36,056 bases of DNA, from the NCBI GenBank assembly GCA_903901425.1, contig CAIURC010000079.1:1-36056 (forward strand), written 5' to 3'. This stretch comes from an uncultured Spartobacteria bacterium (GTDB taxonomy: Bacteria; Verrucomicrobiota; Verrucomicrobiia; Chthoniobacterales; Chthoniobacteraceae). Below are positions 1 through 6,837 of the stretch, one piece after another; position 1 is the first letter of the stretch; each line of letters opens with the position of its first letter. The notes beneath the pieces were generated by a model. The model worked only from the letters and a program-made list of their open reading frames with translations. It was not told the DNA's origin and made no database searches. A program made the translations under genes and the position numbers.

Positions 1-929
1 AATCGCATCTGGGAAACTATCTCGGGATGATGCGCCCCGCCATCGAATGGCAGGACCGGGGAGAAGCCTTTTATTTCATCGCGGACTACCACGCCCTGAC
101 CACAGTCAAGGATCCTGCGGTTCTGCGTCAGGACACCCTGCGGATTGCCCTCGATTTCCTTGCCTGCGGGCTGGATCCGAAACGGGCGGTGCTTTTCCGA
201 CAGAGCGACGTGCCTCAGGTCACTGAGCTGGCATGGATCCTCAGCTGCGTCACCCCCATGCCGATGCTTGAGAACTGCCACGCCTACAAGGATCATCTGG
301 CCCGGGAAAAGACCCCGTCCCATGGCCTTTTCGCGTATCCCGTTCTGATGGCGGCAGATATTCTCATTTACGACAGCCATGTGGTGCCGGTGGGGAGGGA
401 CCAGAAACAGCACGTGGAGGTCACCCGGGATCTGGCTCAAAAAATGAACAACCTTTACGGGCCCGTATTCCAAGTCCCCGAAGCCAGCATCCGCGCAGAA
501 GTCGAAACCGTGCCCGGCCTCGACGGACGCAAGATGAGCAAGAGCTACGGAAACACCATCGAGCTTTTCCTCGAGGAAAAAGTGCTGCGGAAAAAAATCA
601 TGGGAATGCTCACTGACAGCACCCCGGTTGAGGCCCCCAAGGATCCCTCCAGTTCCGCCATCGTGGCTTTGTACCGTCTTTTTGCATCGGAATCGGAGCT
701 CGCTTCCATGGAAGAGGCTTTCAGGGCGGGTGGCACCGGGTACGGGCACTTCAAAAAACAGCTTTTTGACGCGGTCTGGGAATATTTCCGGCCCATGCGC
801 GAGCGCAGAACGGAGTGGGAACGAGATCCGGGCGCCGTGGAGGCGGTGTTGAGGGAGGGCGGGCAAAGAGCGGGCGCCGTGGGGGCCGCCACGATGGACA
901 GGGTGCGGCGCGCGGTGGGTTTGCGCTGA
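1..929 (+). CDS. trpS: Tryptophanyl-tRNA synthetase, 5'-truncated by window edge
   Basis: Class I aminoacyl-tRNA synthetase that charges tRNA-Trp with tryptophan in the cytoplasm. The frame is already open at base 3, where it reads SHLGNYLGMMRPAIEW; this contains the HIGH-like signature (HLGN) that normally lies near residue 15 of TrpS. The ATG at 27 is therefore internal and the true start lies left of the window, probably by only about a dozen codons. The second class I signature, GRKMSKSYGN, is near base 525-555. The block FYFIADYHALTT and the stretch VPVGRDQKQHVEVTRDLA are typical of TrpS. The C-terminus, with its helical anticodon region, is intact and ends in TGA. About 309 residues are visible, so only the N-terminal tip is missing. 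No terminator is obvious after it; a 210-bp gap precedes the next gene. Confidence 0.95.
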   Translation, partial: SHLGNYLGMMRPAIEWQDRGEAFYFIADYHALTTVKDPAVLRQDTLRIALDFLACGLDPKRAVLFRQSDVPQVTELAWILSCVTPMPMLENCHAYKDHLAREKTPSHGLFAYPVLMAADILIYDSHVVPVGRDQKQHVEVTRDLAQKMNNLYGPVFQVPEASIRAEVETVPGLDGRKMSKSYGNTIELFLEEKVLRKKIMGMLTDSTPVEAPKDPSSSAIVALYRLFASESELASMEEAFRAGGTGYGHFKKQLFDAVWEYFRPMRERRTEWERDPGAVEAVLREGGQRAGAVGAATMDRVRRAVGLR

Positions 930-1139
930 GTGCCGCCCCGGACGCAGACTCGCGTGCTCCGCTGGCCTAAATGCGGGGTTTCTGCGAGGAAAAAAGGCGA
1001 AAAACCCGAGATTGCGTATTGCCGCGGGGAAAATCCTACCTAGGATTCAGGGCGGCTTCGCCCTTCTGGCATGAAGGGCCATCAGGGGCGGAGTGTGTCA
1101 CACAGCAAGGTAAAGCAAGGTAAAGCAAGGAAGTAAGCT
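930..1139 (+). other. trpS/PUR intergenic region with 10-bp direct repeats
   Basis: A 210-bp gap. A weak sigma70-like pair, TTGCCG (1019-1024) and TAGGAT (1041-1046) with a 16-bp spacer, could serve the next gene. A small hairpin AGGGCG-GCTT-CGCCCT lies at 1049-1064. Just before the next start codon the 10-mer AGCAAGGTAA occurs at 1104-1113 and 1114-1123 and begins again at 1124 as AGCAAGGAAG. The last copy provides the AAGGAAG ribosome binding site, so the repeats look like partly duplicated Shine-Dalgarno sequences. The promoter call is speculative. Confidence 0.4.
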
Positions 1140-1379
1140 ATGATGAACCAGAATGCAGGGGAACGCATGGGGGCCGAGCCAATTGCGTCGGAGAAGGTGT
1201 TGATCGACCGGAAGATGTTCTTCCTCGATTTGAAGGAGAACCAGAGAGGCCGCTTTCTCAAGATCACCGAGGACGTCGGTGGCCGCCGCGACACGATTAT
1301 GCTTCCCGCTCCCGCTTTCAGGGACTTCCTCGAAGCGCTCCAGCGCTTGGTCGAGTTTGAAGGGAAACTCGAATCCTGA
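1140..1379 (+). CDS. PUR-domain-like small nucleic acid binding protein
   Basis: A 79-residue protein with one PUR-like unit (PUR-alpha/DUF3276 type), recognised from the core SEKVLIDRKMFFLDLKEN, GRFLKITEDVGGRRDTIMLP and the final helix FRDFLEALQRLVEFEGKLE. In this family a four-stranded sheet plus a helix binds single-stranded DNA or RNA, usually as a dimer. A single-repeat form is known from several bacterial phyla and appears common in Verrucomicrobiota. ATG codons at 1140 and 1143 are adjacent; an AAGGAAG Shine-Dalgarno sits 5' of both, so either could be used. The gene stands alone, and its 3' side is closed by a hairpin terminator shared with the convergent transglycosylase. Its targets cannot be told from sequence. 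Confidence 0.8.
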   Translation: MMNQNAGERMGAEPIASEKVLIDRKMFFLDLKENQRGRFLKITEDVGGRRDTIMLPAPAFRDFLEALQRLVEFEGKLES

Positions 1380-1463
1380 TTCCCGGCCCACCCTGAGACA
1401 GCATCCTTCACGGGAGACTGTCTGAGGCTTTGGACCTGAAAAAATCGGATTCTGACCAGTTTG

Positions 1464-1499
1464 AAAAACCGCGGGGCTTCACTGCCCGGCGGTTTTTTT
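1464..1499. terminator. Rho-independent terminator between convergent genes
   Basis: Stem of 14 pairs with one mismatch (left arm 1464-1477 from AAAAACCGC, right arm ending GCGGTTTTT), loop TTCACT, followed by seven T residues on the plus strand. The opposite strand also ends in a T5 run, so it may stop transcription from both the PUR-like gene and the minus-strand transglycosylase gene. Confidence 0.8.
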
Positions 1500-1543
1500 G
1501 TGGGATCTGCTCTCAGACGTGCAATCCGCCCCGGCGGCGGGTC

Positions 1544-2149
1544 TCACATCCAGCCGCGGATCCGATAGAATTGGTATCGTTCCAGGATGCTTTCCACATA
1601 CCGGCGGGTGCCTGGAAAATCGATGGCGTCCAGCAGATCGGCGGCGGTGGCCTGTTCGCCGAGTCCGGTGGCGGCAATCCAGCGATCCACGCGGGCTTTG
1701 CCCGCATTGTACTCAGCCAGGGCAAACGGGAGCGGATCATCCCTGTTTTTCCAGTGATCCAAAGCCCGCGCAAAATACCAGCCGCCGGCAAGCACGTTGG
1801 TCCGCGGATCCAAAAGGTCCGTTGGCAAAAAACCGGAAATCTTCTCCGCGCGCGCCCAGTCCGTGGCCGCCCCTTCGCCCACCTGCATCAGCCCCCGTTC
1901 CCCGCTGGTTCCGACTTTCCCGGGACGGAACCGGCTTTCCTGCCAGATGATGGCCTTGAGGAGTTCCGGCGGAATCCGGTGTTTTTCCGCAACCCCAACA
2001 ATCAACCGGTCGTATGCCCGGTACTCCGACCGGTGAACCCACTGCTGAAGTTCGTACGCGGGATCCGCCGAAAGCCAGAGTCGGATGCAGGCGGCGGCAC
2101 ACGCGCTCAGAAACAGAAGGAGCGGCAGGCGTTTCAAACCGGGAGGCAT
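1544..2149 (-). CDS. Membrane-anchored lytic murein transglycosylase (SLT domain)
   Basis: A 201-residue Slt/MltC-like lytic transglycosylase that would cleave the MurNAc-GlcNAc bond in peptidoglycan with formation of 1,6-anhydroMurNAc. The SLT domain covers about residues 45-195: catalytic Glu71 in IIWQESRF, then GERGLMQV (the GLMQ motif), and FALAEYNAGKARVDRW (the AYNAG-like motif). The N-terminus MPPGLKRLPLLLFLSAC is a hydrophobic export signal. LSAC at 14-17 fits a lipobox, so the enzyme may be a lipoprotein; an uncleaved anchor is the alternative. This start was chosen because GGAAG lies 8 bases 5' of it. The frame stays open to a GTG at 2245 and an ATG at 2164, but neither has a good ribosome site and both would place a charged tail before the signal. 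Confidence 0.88.
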   Translation of the reverse strand: MPPGLKRLPLLLFLSACAAACIRLWLSADPAYELQQWVHRSEYRAYDRLIVGVAEKHRIPPELLKAIIWQESRFRPGKVGTSGERGLMQVGEGAATDWARAEKISGFLPTDLLDPRTNVLAGGWYFARALDHWKNRDDPLPFALAEYNAGKARVDRWIAATGLGEQATAADLLDAIDFPGTRRYVESILERYQFYRIRGWM

Positions 2150-2342
2150 TGAAAAATCTTCCATGGGCGCCCGGCGAATATCCACTTGAAAACTCCGGGC
2201 CCCGATACTCCCCGGCGCGCGTTCTGGCGGATTGGAATGGGGCACCGAGTTTGAACCCCATGGCTCCCGGAACTGGCCGTACCCTCTGCAGGATCGAAGG
2301 AATTTGGGTTGTCAAAACGAGCCGGGCGCGGATGGTTTTGCC

Positions 2343-4631
2343 ATGCCGAAGTACGCCCGGGTGATGGTGGATGATTCGGGCGGAAACGCCTTTGACTACG
2401 AGTTGGCCGGGGAGGCTGCTGTTCGGCTGCAGGTCGGGTCCAGAGTCCGGGTCCCGATGCGGACGCGCACGGTGCTGGGCACTGTGATTGGTCTTTCGGA
2501 CGAGACGGAGGCCTCGGGAGTCAAGCCGGTGACTTCAATTGTCAGCGCGGATCCGATCCTCAGCCCGCTCCTGATCCGGTTGGGCGAGTGGATGGCCGAT
2601 TACTACTGCTGCTCTCTGGAACATGCCCTGCGCAGCATCCTGCCCCAGGTGATCCGGAAAGCGGAGGTCACCCACAAGCTCCGGCAGTTTGCCCGTATGG
2701 CACGGGAGGTTGCGCCCGAGGAACTCGAGGCGCTTAAAGGACGCGCCCCACTCCAGGTGAGCGTGGTCCGGTGTCTTCAGGAGGCAGAAGGGCCGGTGGC
2801 GGTTGCGGACCTTGCCGCACGTTGCGGGGCGTCCCATCAGGTGGTCCAGGCGCTCGTGAAAAAAGGATGGGTGCTGTGCGAAACCGCGCGCGTAGAACGC
2901 GACCCCCTTCAGAACGAAAGTTTCGTTCCCTCCCAACGCCTGGAACTCAATCCCGAGCAGGCGACGATTTTTGAACGGGTCCTCCAAGCCCTTGAGGAAT
3001 TTAAGGAGTCTGGGGAGCGAACCGATGCGCAGTTGGAAAAAAATGAGGGGGCTTCTGCGGAGGCCGCGCAGAAAAAAAGCCGGCCCCTCCTGCTCTACGG
3101 TGTGACCGGGAGCGGCAAGACCGAGATTTACCTACAGGCCATCCAGCACGTGCTCGAGCGGGGACAGTCGGCCATCATGCTGGTGCCGGAAATCGCTTTG
3201 ACGCCCCAGACCGTGGAGCGTTTCAAGTCCCGGTTCGCTTCCACAGGGCACGAGGTGGCGGTCCTGCACTCCCACCTGAGTGAGGGGGAACGGCACGACG
3301 AATGGCACCGGATCCGGGACGGCAGGGCGCGGATTGTGATCGGGGCCAGAAGCGCGGTGTTCGCCCCCTGCCAGCGCCTTGGATTGATCGTGGTGGATGA
3401 GGAACATGAGAACTCCTACAAGCAGGAGGAAAGTCCCCGCTACCATGCCCGGGACATTGCAGTGCTCCGGGCCCGCCTCGAGAACTGCACGGTCCTCCTT
3501 GGAAGCGCCACGCCCTCCATGGAAAGCTTCCAGAACGCGGATACTGGCAAGTACGAGTTGCTCCGGATGATGGGCCGCGTGGATGACCGCAAGCTGCCGC
3601 TCATCCGGGTGGTGGACATGCGGTTGGAGGCGGCCAAGAAATCCTCGATCCTCAGCGAAAAACTCATCGGCGCCATCCGGCAGCGGATTGAAAAACGGGA
3701 GCAAACCATTCTGTTTTTGAACCGGCGCGGATTTGCCACCTCCCTGATCTGCTCGGCCTGCGGCCATGTGTGCCAGTGCCAGAACTGTTCGGTCAGTCTC
3801 ACGTTTCACCGGAGCCAGAACCGGATCCTCTGTCACATCTGCGGATACGCCGCAGTGGCACCCACCAAATGCCCGGAGTGCCGGGACCCGTCGATCCGCC
3901 ACAGCGGCACCGGCACGGAGCGGGTGGAAGACGTTGTGCTCAAACTTTTTCCGAAGGCCGTGGTCAAACGCATGGATGCCGATGCCATGACCCGGCGCGA
4001 CGCATACCGGGAGACCTTGAACGCGTTCCGGACCGGGAAGATCGACATTCTGGTGGGCACCCAGATGATCGCCAAGGGCCTCCATTTTCCCAACGTCACG
4101 CTGGTGGGGATCATCAATGCGGACATGGGGCTGCATCTGCCGGATTTCAGGGCGGGGGAACGCACCTTCCAGCTTCTCACACAGGTGGCAGGCCGGGCCG
4201 GGCGCGGCGATGTTGAGGGAGAGGTGTTTGTCCAGAGTTTCACCCCGTTTCATCCCGCCATCCAGTATGCCAGGCACCACGACTTCGACGGGTTTTGGGA
4301 GGAGGAAATCGAGCACCGCCGCCAGTTTGATTACCCGCCCTTCACCCACATGGTCATCCTCGGTCTCCGCTCCCAGCACCAGGCCCGGGCCGAGTTTTCG
4401 GCGGTCACACTCGCCCGGCGCCTCAAGGAACTCCTTCCCCCCGGCACCACCCTCAACGATCCGGCTCCGGCGCCCCTTGAGAAATCCCATGGCTTTTACC
4501 GGTTCCAACTCCTGCTCAGAAGCCGCCAGATCCTCCGCCTGAGCCGGGCTCTCCGCTCGGTCCTGGACAAACTCACCTTTCCAGAGGACGTCCTGGTCAC
4601 GGTGGATGTGGACCCTTACCAGCTCCTCTGA
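2343..4631 (+). CDS. priA: Primosomal protein N' (replication restart helicase PriA)
   Basis: A 762-residue superfamily 2 3'-5' helicase that recognises stalled forks and reloads the replisome. In order: an N-terminal 3'-DNA-binding domain starting MPKYARVMVDDSGGNAFDYEL; a winged-helix segment near residues 130-200; Walker A GVTGSGKTEIY with Lys259; Walker B VVDEEHE followed by NSYKQEE; a zinc region with eight cysteines (CSACGHVCQCQNC, then CHICG and CPEC); helicase motifs GTGTERVED, GTQMIAKGLHFPNVTLVG and QVAGRAGRG; and the C-terminal PriA fold. The frame is open 5' to 2232, but homologues begin at the MPKYARV-like strand, so the ATG at 2343 is taken as the start. It is divergent from the transglycosylase gene and 88 bases ahead of the sulfatase on the same strand. 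Confidence 0.96.
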   Translation: MPKYARVMVDDSGGNAFDYELAGEAAVRLQVGSRVRVPMRTRTVLGTVIGLSDETEASGVKPVTSIVSADPILSPLLIRLGEWMADYYCCSLEHALRSILPQVIRKAEVTHKLRQFARMAREVAPEELEALKGRAPLQVSVVRCLQEAEGPVAVADLAARCGASHQVVQALVKKGWVLCETARVERDPLQNESFVPSQRLELNPEQATIFERVLQALEEFKESGERTDAQLEKNEGASAEAAQKKSRPLLLYGVTGSGKTEIYLQAIQHVLERGQSAIMLVPEIALTPQTVERFKSRFASTGHEVAVLHSHLSEGERHDEWHRIRDGRARIVIGARSAVFAPCQRLGLIVVDEEHENSYKQEESPRYHARDIAVLRARLENCTVLLGSATPSMESFQNADTGKYELLRMMGRVDDRKLPLIRVVDMRLEAAKKSSILSEKLIGAIRQRIEKREQTILFLNRRGFATSLICSACGHVCQCQNCSVSLTFHRSQNRILCHICGYAAVAPTKCPECRDPSIRHSGTGTERVEDVVLKLFPKAVVKRMDADAMTRRDAYRETLNAFRTGKIDILVGTQMIAKGLHFPNVTLVGIINADMGLHLPDFRAGERTFQLLTQVAGRAGRGDVEGEVFVQSFTPFHPAIQYARHHDFDGFWEEEIEHRRQFDYPPFTHMVILGLRSQHQARAEFSAVTLARRLKELLPPGTTLNDPAPAPLEKSHGFYRFQLLLRSRQILRLSRALRSVLDKLTFPEDVLVTVDVDPYQLL

Positions 4632-4719
4632 ACCACCCGGGGGAAGGCAACCGGCGGGAGGAATCGGCGGTTTTTGGAGATGCGGTGGCTGGTTGAACTC
4701 TGGTAAGGGGATGGGTCGC

Positions 4720-6390
4720 ATGAAAACCCCCTTGATTCTGGTGCTGTCGTTGATTTTTGGCATGGCGGGCCATGGGCACGCGGCGGGAGCAAAACCCAAC
4801 ATCCTCTTCATCATGGCCGACGACCTCGGCTACTCGGATCTGGGGTGTTACGGCAGTGAAATTGCCACGCCGAACCTGGACGGACTTGCCGCAGGCGGTC
4901 TGCGGTTTACCCAAGCGTACAACACCGCTCGCTGCTGGCCTAGTCGGAGTGCCGTGCTCAGCGGGTACTACGCCCAGCAGATTCACCGGGACGCACTGCC
5001 CAGCCTGCCCGGCGGCAACCAAGGCGTCCGCCAGAAATGGGCGCGGCTGCTCCCGGATTTCCTGCGTCCCGCCGGGTACCGGAACTACCACAGCGGCAAG
5101 TGGCATGTGGATGGCAAGGTGCTCGCGGCCGGGTTCGACCGGTCCTTGGACATGCGCAACCACGGGAATTATTTCTCCGCCAAAGGCAACCTGCTCAACG
5201 ACGAACCGGTCGAACCCGCCGCCGATGAGAAAGGGTACTACGCTTCGATTGCCGTCGCGGACCACGCGATTGACTGTCTCAAAGAACACGCGGCCCGCTA
5301 CTCGGACCGCCCATTCTTCCACTACGTGGCGTTTATCGCCCCGCATTTCCCGCTGCATGCCCTGCCCGAGGACATCGCCAAGTACCGGGACAAATATCTG
5401 GAGGGCTGGGAGGTGCTCCGAACCCGGCGCTACGAAAAAATGCGGTCCTTGGGAATCACGGCGACGGAATTGTCCGCGTTGGAACGCGAAGTGGGTCCGC
5501 CCTACGCGTTTCCTGAGGCGATCCAAAAGCTGGGGCCCGGCGAGGTCAACCGGCCGCTGCCGTGGGCTGAATTGAACGAGGTCCAGCGCCGGTTCCAAGC
5601 CACCAAGATGGCCATCCACGCCGCCATGGTGGACCGCATGGACCGCGAGATCGGCCGGATTGTCCAGCAACTCAAGGCGATGAACGCCTTCGACAATACT
5701 CTCATCTTTTTCGCCTCCGACAATGGGGCCAGCGCCGAGCTCATGGTGCGCGACGGTGGACACGATCCCTCCGCCGAACCGGGCAGCGCTGCGACGTACC
5801 TCTCCCTCGGGCCGGGGTTCTCCAGCGCCTGCAACACGCCGCACCGCCGTCACAAAACGTGGGTGCACGAGGGCGGAATCAGCACGCCGCTGGTGGTCCA
5901 TTGGCCCGCCGGCATTCCGGCCCGGGGCGAACTGCGGACTGCGCCGACGCATCTCGTGGATTTTGTCCCCACGGCACTCGAGGTGGCTGGAGTCCAAAAG
6001 CCGGCGCAGTGGGAGGGCGAAGCCATTCCCGCAGCACCGGGCCGGAGTCTGGTCCCGGCGTTTGCGAAGGAAACGGGAATTGCGCGGGAGAGCCTCTGGT
6101 GGATGCACGAGGGGCACCGGGCAGTGCGCGTGGGGGATTGGAAGTTGGTGGCAGCCAAGGGCGGTTCGTGGGAATTGTACGACCTGAAAACGGATCGGGC
6201 CGAGCAGAAGAACCTGGCCGCGCAGTTTCCGGACAGAGTGCGGGAAATGGAACAGGTCTGGGAAAAACAGGCGCAGGAGTTCTCCGAGCTTTCCAAGAAA
6301 ACGCTCGCCGACCAGCCCAAGGCAACGCCGGGCAAAGGGAAGAAAGGTGCGGGCAAGGGGGACGGTCAAAAGTCTGCGGATGCCAAGTAA
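4720..6390 (+). CDS. Secreted formylglycine-dependent sulfatase
   Basis: A 556-residue type I sulfatase that would hydrolyse sulfate esters, most likely on sulfated polysaccharides outside the cytoplasm. A signal peptide (MKTPLILVLSLIFGMAGHGHA) precedes the metal-binding start of the fold, KPNILFIMADDLGYSDLGCYG. The sulfatase signature CWPSR begins at Cys72, the residue converted to formylglycine by a maturase not seen here. Further active-site motifs are HSGKWHV, APHFPLH, FFASDNGAS and THLVDFVPT. The C-terminus has a Lys/Gly/Ala-rich tail (about residues 530-556) beyond the fold. The ATG at 4720 has AAGGGG 9 bases 5'; ATG 4711 is an in-frame alternative. Such enzymes are abundant in Planctomycetes and Verrucomicrobiota. 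The substrate cannot be deduced. Confidence 0.93.
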   Translation: MKTPLILVLSLIFGMAGHGHAAGAKPNILFIMADDLGYSDLGCYGSEIATPNLDGLAAGGLRFTQAYNTARCWPSRSAVLSGYYAQQIHRDALPSLPGGNQGVRQKWARLLPDFLRPAGYRNYHSGKWHVDGKVLAAGFDRSLDMRNHGNYFSAKGNLLNDEPVEPAADEKGYYASIAVADHAIDCLKEHAARYSDRPFFHYVAFIAPHFPLHALPEDIAKYRDKYLEGWEVLRTRRYEKMRSLGITATELSALEREVGPPYAFPEAIQKLGPGEVNRPLPWAELNEVQRRFQATKMAIHAAMVDRMDREIGRIVQQLKAMNAFDNTLIFFASDNGASAELMVRDGGHDPSAEPGSAATYLSLGPGFSSACNTPHRRHKTWVHEGGISTPLVVHWPAGIPARGELRTAPTHLVDFVPTALEVAGVQKPAQWEGEAIPAAPGRSLVPAFAKETGIARESLWWMHEGHRAVRVGDWKLVAAKGGSWELYDLKTDRAEQKNLAAQFPDRVREMEQVWEKQAQEFSELSKKTLADQPKATPGKGKKGAGKGDGQKSADAK

Positions 6391-6432
6391 CGCGTTCCAA
6401 CGGGTTGGCGGTTTGGTTGGTTAGAATGAAAT

Positions 6433-6453
6433 GGGGCTTGCCGAACAAGCCCC
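6433..6453. other. Hairpin 3' of the sulfatase gene
   Basis: A perfect 8-bp stem GGGGCTTG / CAAGCCCC with loop CCGAA, 42 bases after the sulfatase stop codon. No T run follows on either strand, so it is not a standard intrinsic terminator; it could stabilise the mRNA 3' end. The rest of 6391-6837 (447 bp without a gene) is largely the riboswitch leader described next. Confidence 0.4.
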
Positions 6454-6499
6454 GGGCACTACCCTCCGCGCCAGTTCTTTGCGAGCTAACCTGTTAGCG

Positions 6500-6700
6500 A
6501 GCGTTGGAAAGGAATTCCGTGAAAACCGGAAGCAGTTGCGCTGCTGTTACTGGAGACGACCTCCCAAAATGCCAATCGGGATCCCGAAAGGGTGATCGGT
6601 GAAGGCGGGGGGAAGGCAGAAGGGTCCGGGCAAGCCCCAGACTTTTCGAGAAACCAGGAGCCAGAACATTTTCCTCCGCCTGCTCTCATTCGCGCCGCCG
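6500..6700 (+). promoter_or_regulatory. Cobalamin riboswitch
   Basis: The conserved core of the cobalamin (B12) riboswitch is readable: GGAAAGGAATTCCGTG, AAAACCGGAAGCAG, then CGCTGCTGTTAC at 6506-6550. A B12-box-like element, ACCAGGAGCCAGAACA, follows at 6653-6668. This order matches the class consensus (GGGAA, GGTG-AA-CCGG-GC-G, CGC-CTGT, then CCAGGAGACC). Known members bind adenosyl- or methylcobalamin and switch off B12 uptake or synthesis genes. The element lies in the leader of a BtuB-like receptor, which supports both calls. The ends given are approximate because the outer stems were not fully folded. Confidence 0.85.
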
Positions 6701-6811
6701 CGTGTGCGGATTGGCGTGTCAAAACTTCTTCGCAAAAAAGAAGCAATGAGGGATCAGTTCTGAGCTGTTTTGAATGCCGGTTTCTTTCGGGACCGGCCGT
6801 CCTGCGCGTCT

Positions 6812-6836
6812 GGTCTCTCCCACATCCTAAGAGACC
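6812..6836 (+). promoter_or_regulatory. Hairpin masking the receptor ribosome binding site
   Basis: GGTCTC (6812-6817) pairs perfectly with GAGACC (6831-6836) across a 13-base loop, one base ahead of the ATG at 6838. The only purine-rich Shine-Dalgarno candidate, AAGAGA (6829-6834), is largely inside the right arm. This is consistent with a translational expression platform for the B12 riboswitch. Inference from base pairing only. Confidence 0.5.
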
Positions 6837-6837
6837 T

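Noticed and set aside
2232-2342. An N-terminal extension of PriA from the first in-frame ATG
   Set aside because: Homologues start at the MPKYARV-like strand, and the extension reads as non-coding sequence in the divergent promoter region.
3132-4814. A 560-codon minus-strand open frame opposite priA
   Set aside because: The helicase motifs are on the plus strand; the opposite frame is His/Gly/Pro-rich shadow sequence.
4597-6369. A 590-codon minus-strand open frame opposite the sulfatase gene
   Set aside because: The plus strand has full sulfatase motifs and a signal peptide. The opposite frame has no recognisable domain and is a typical shadow in GC-rich DNA.
6433-6453. Intrinsic terminator for the sulfatase gene
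   Set aside because: The stem is perfect but no T run follows, so only a hairpin is recorded.
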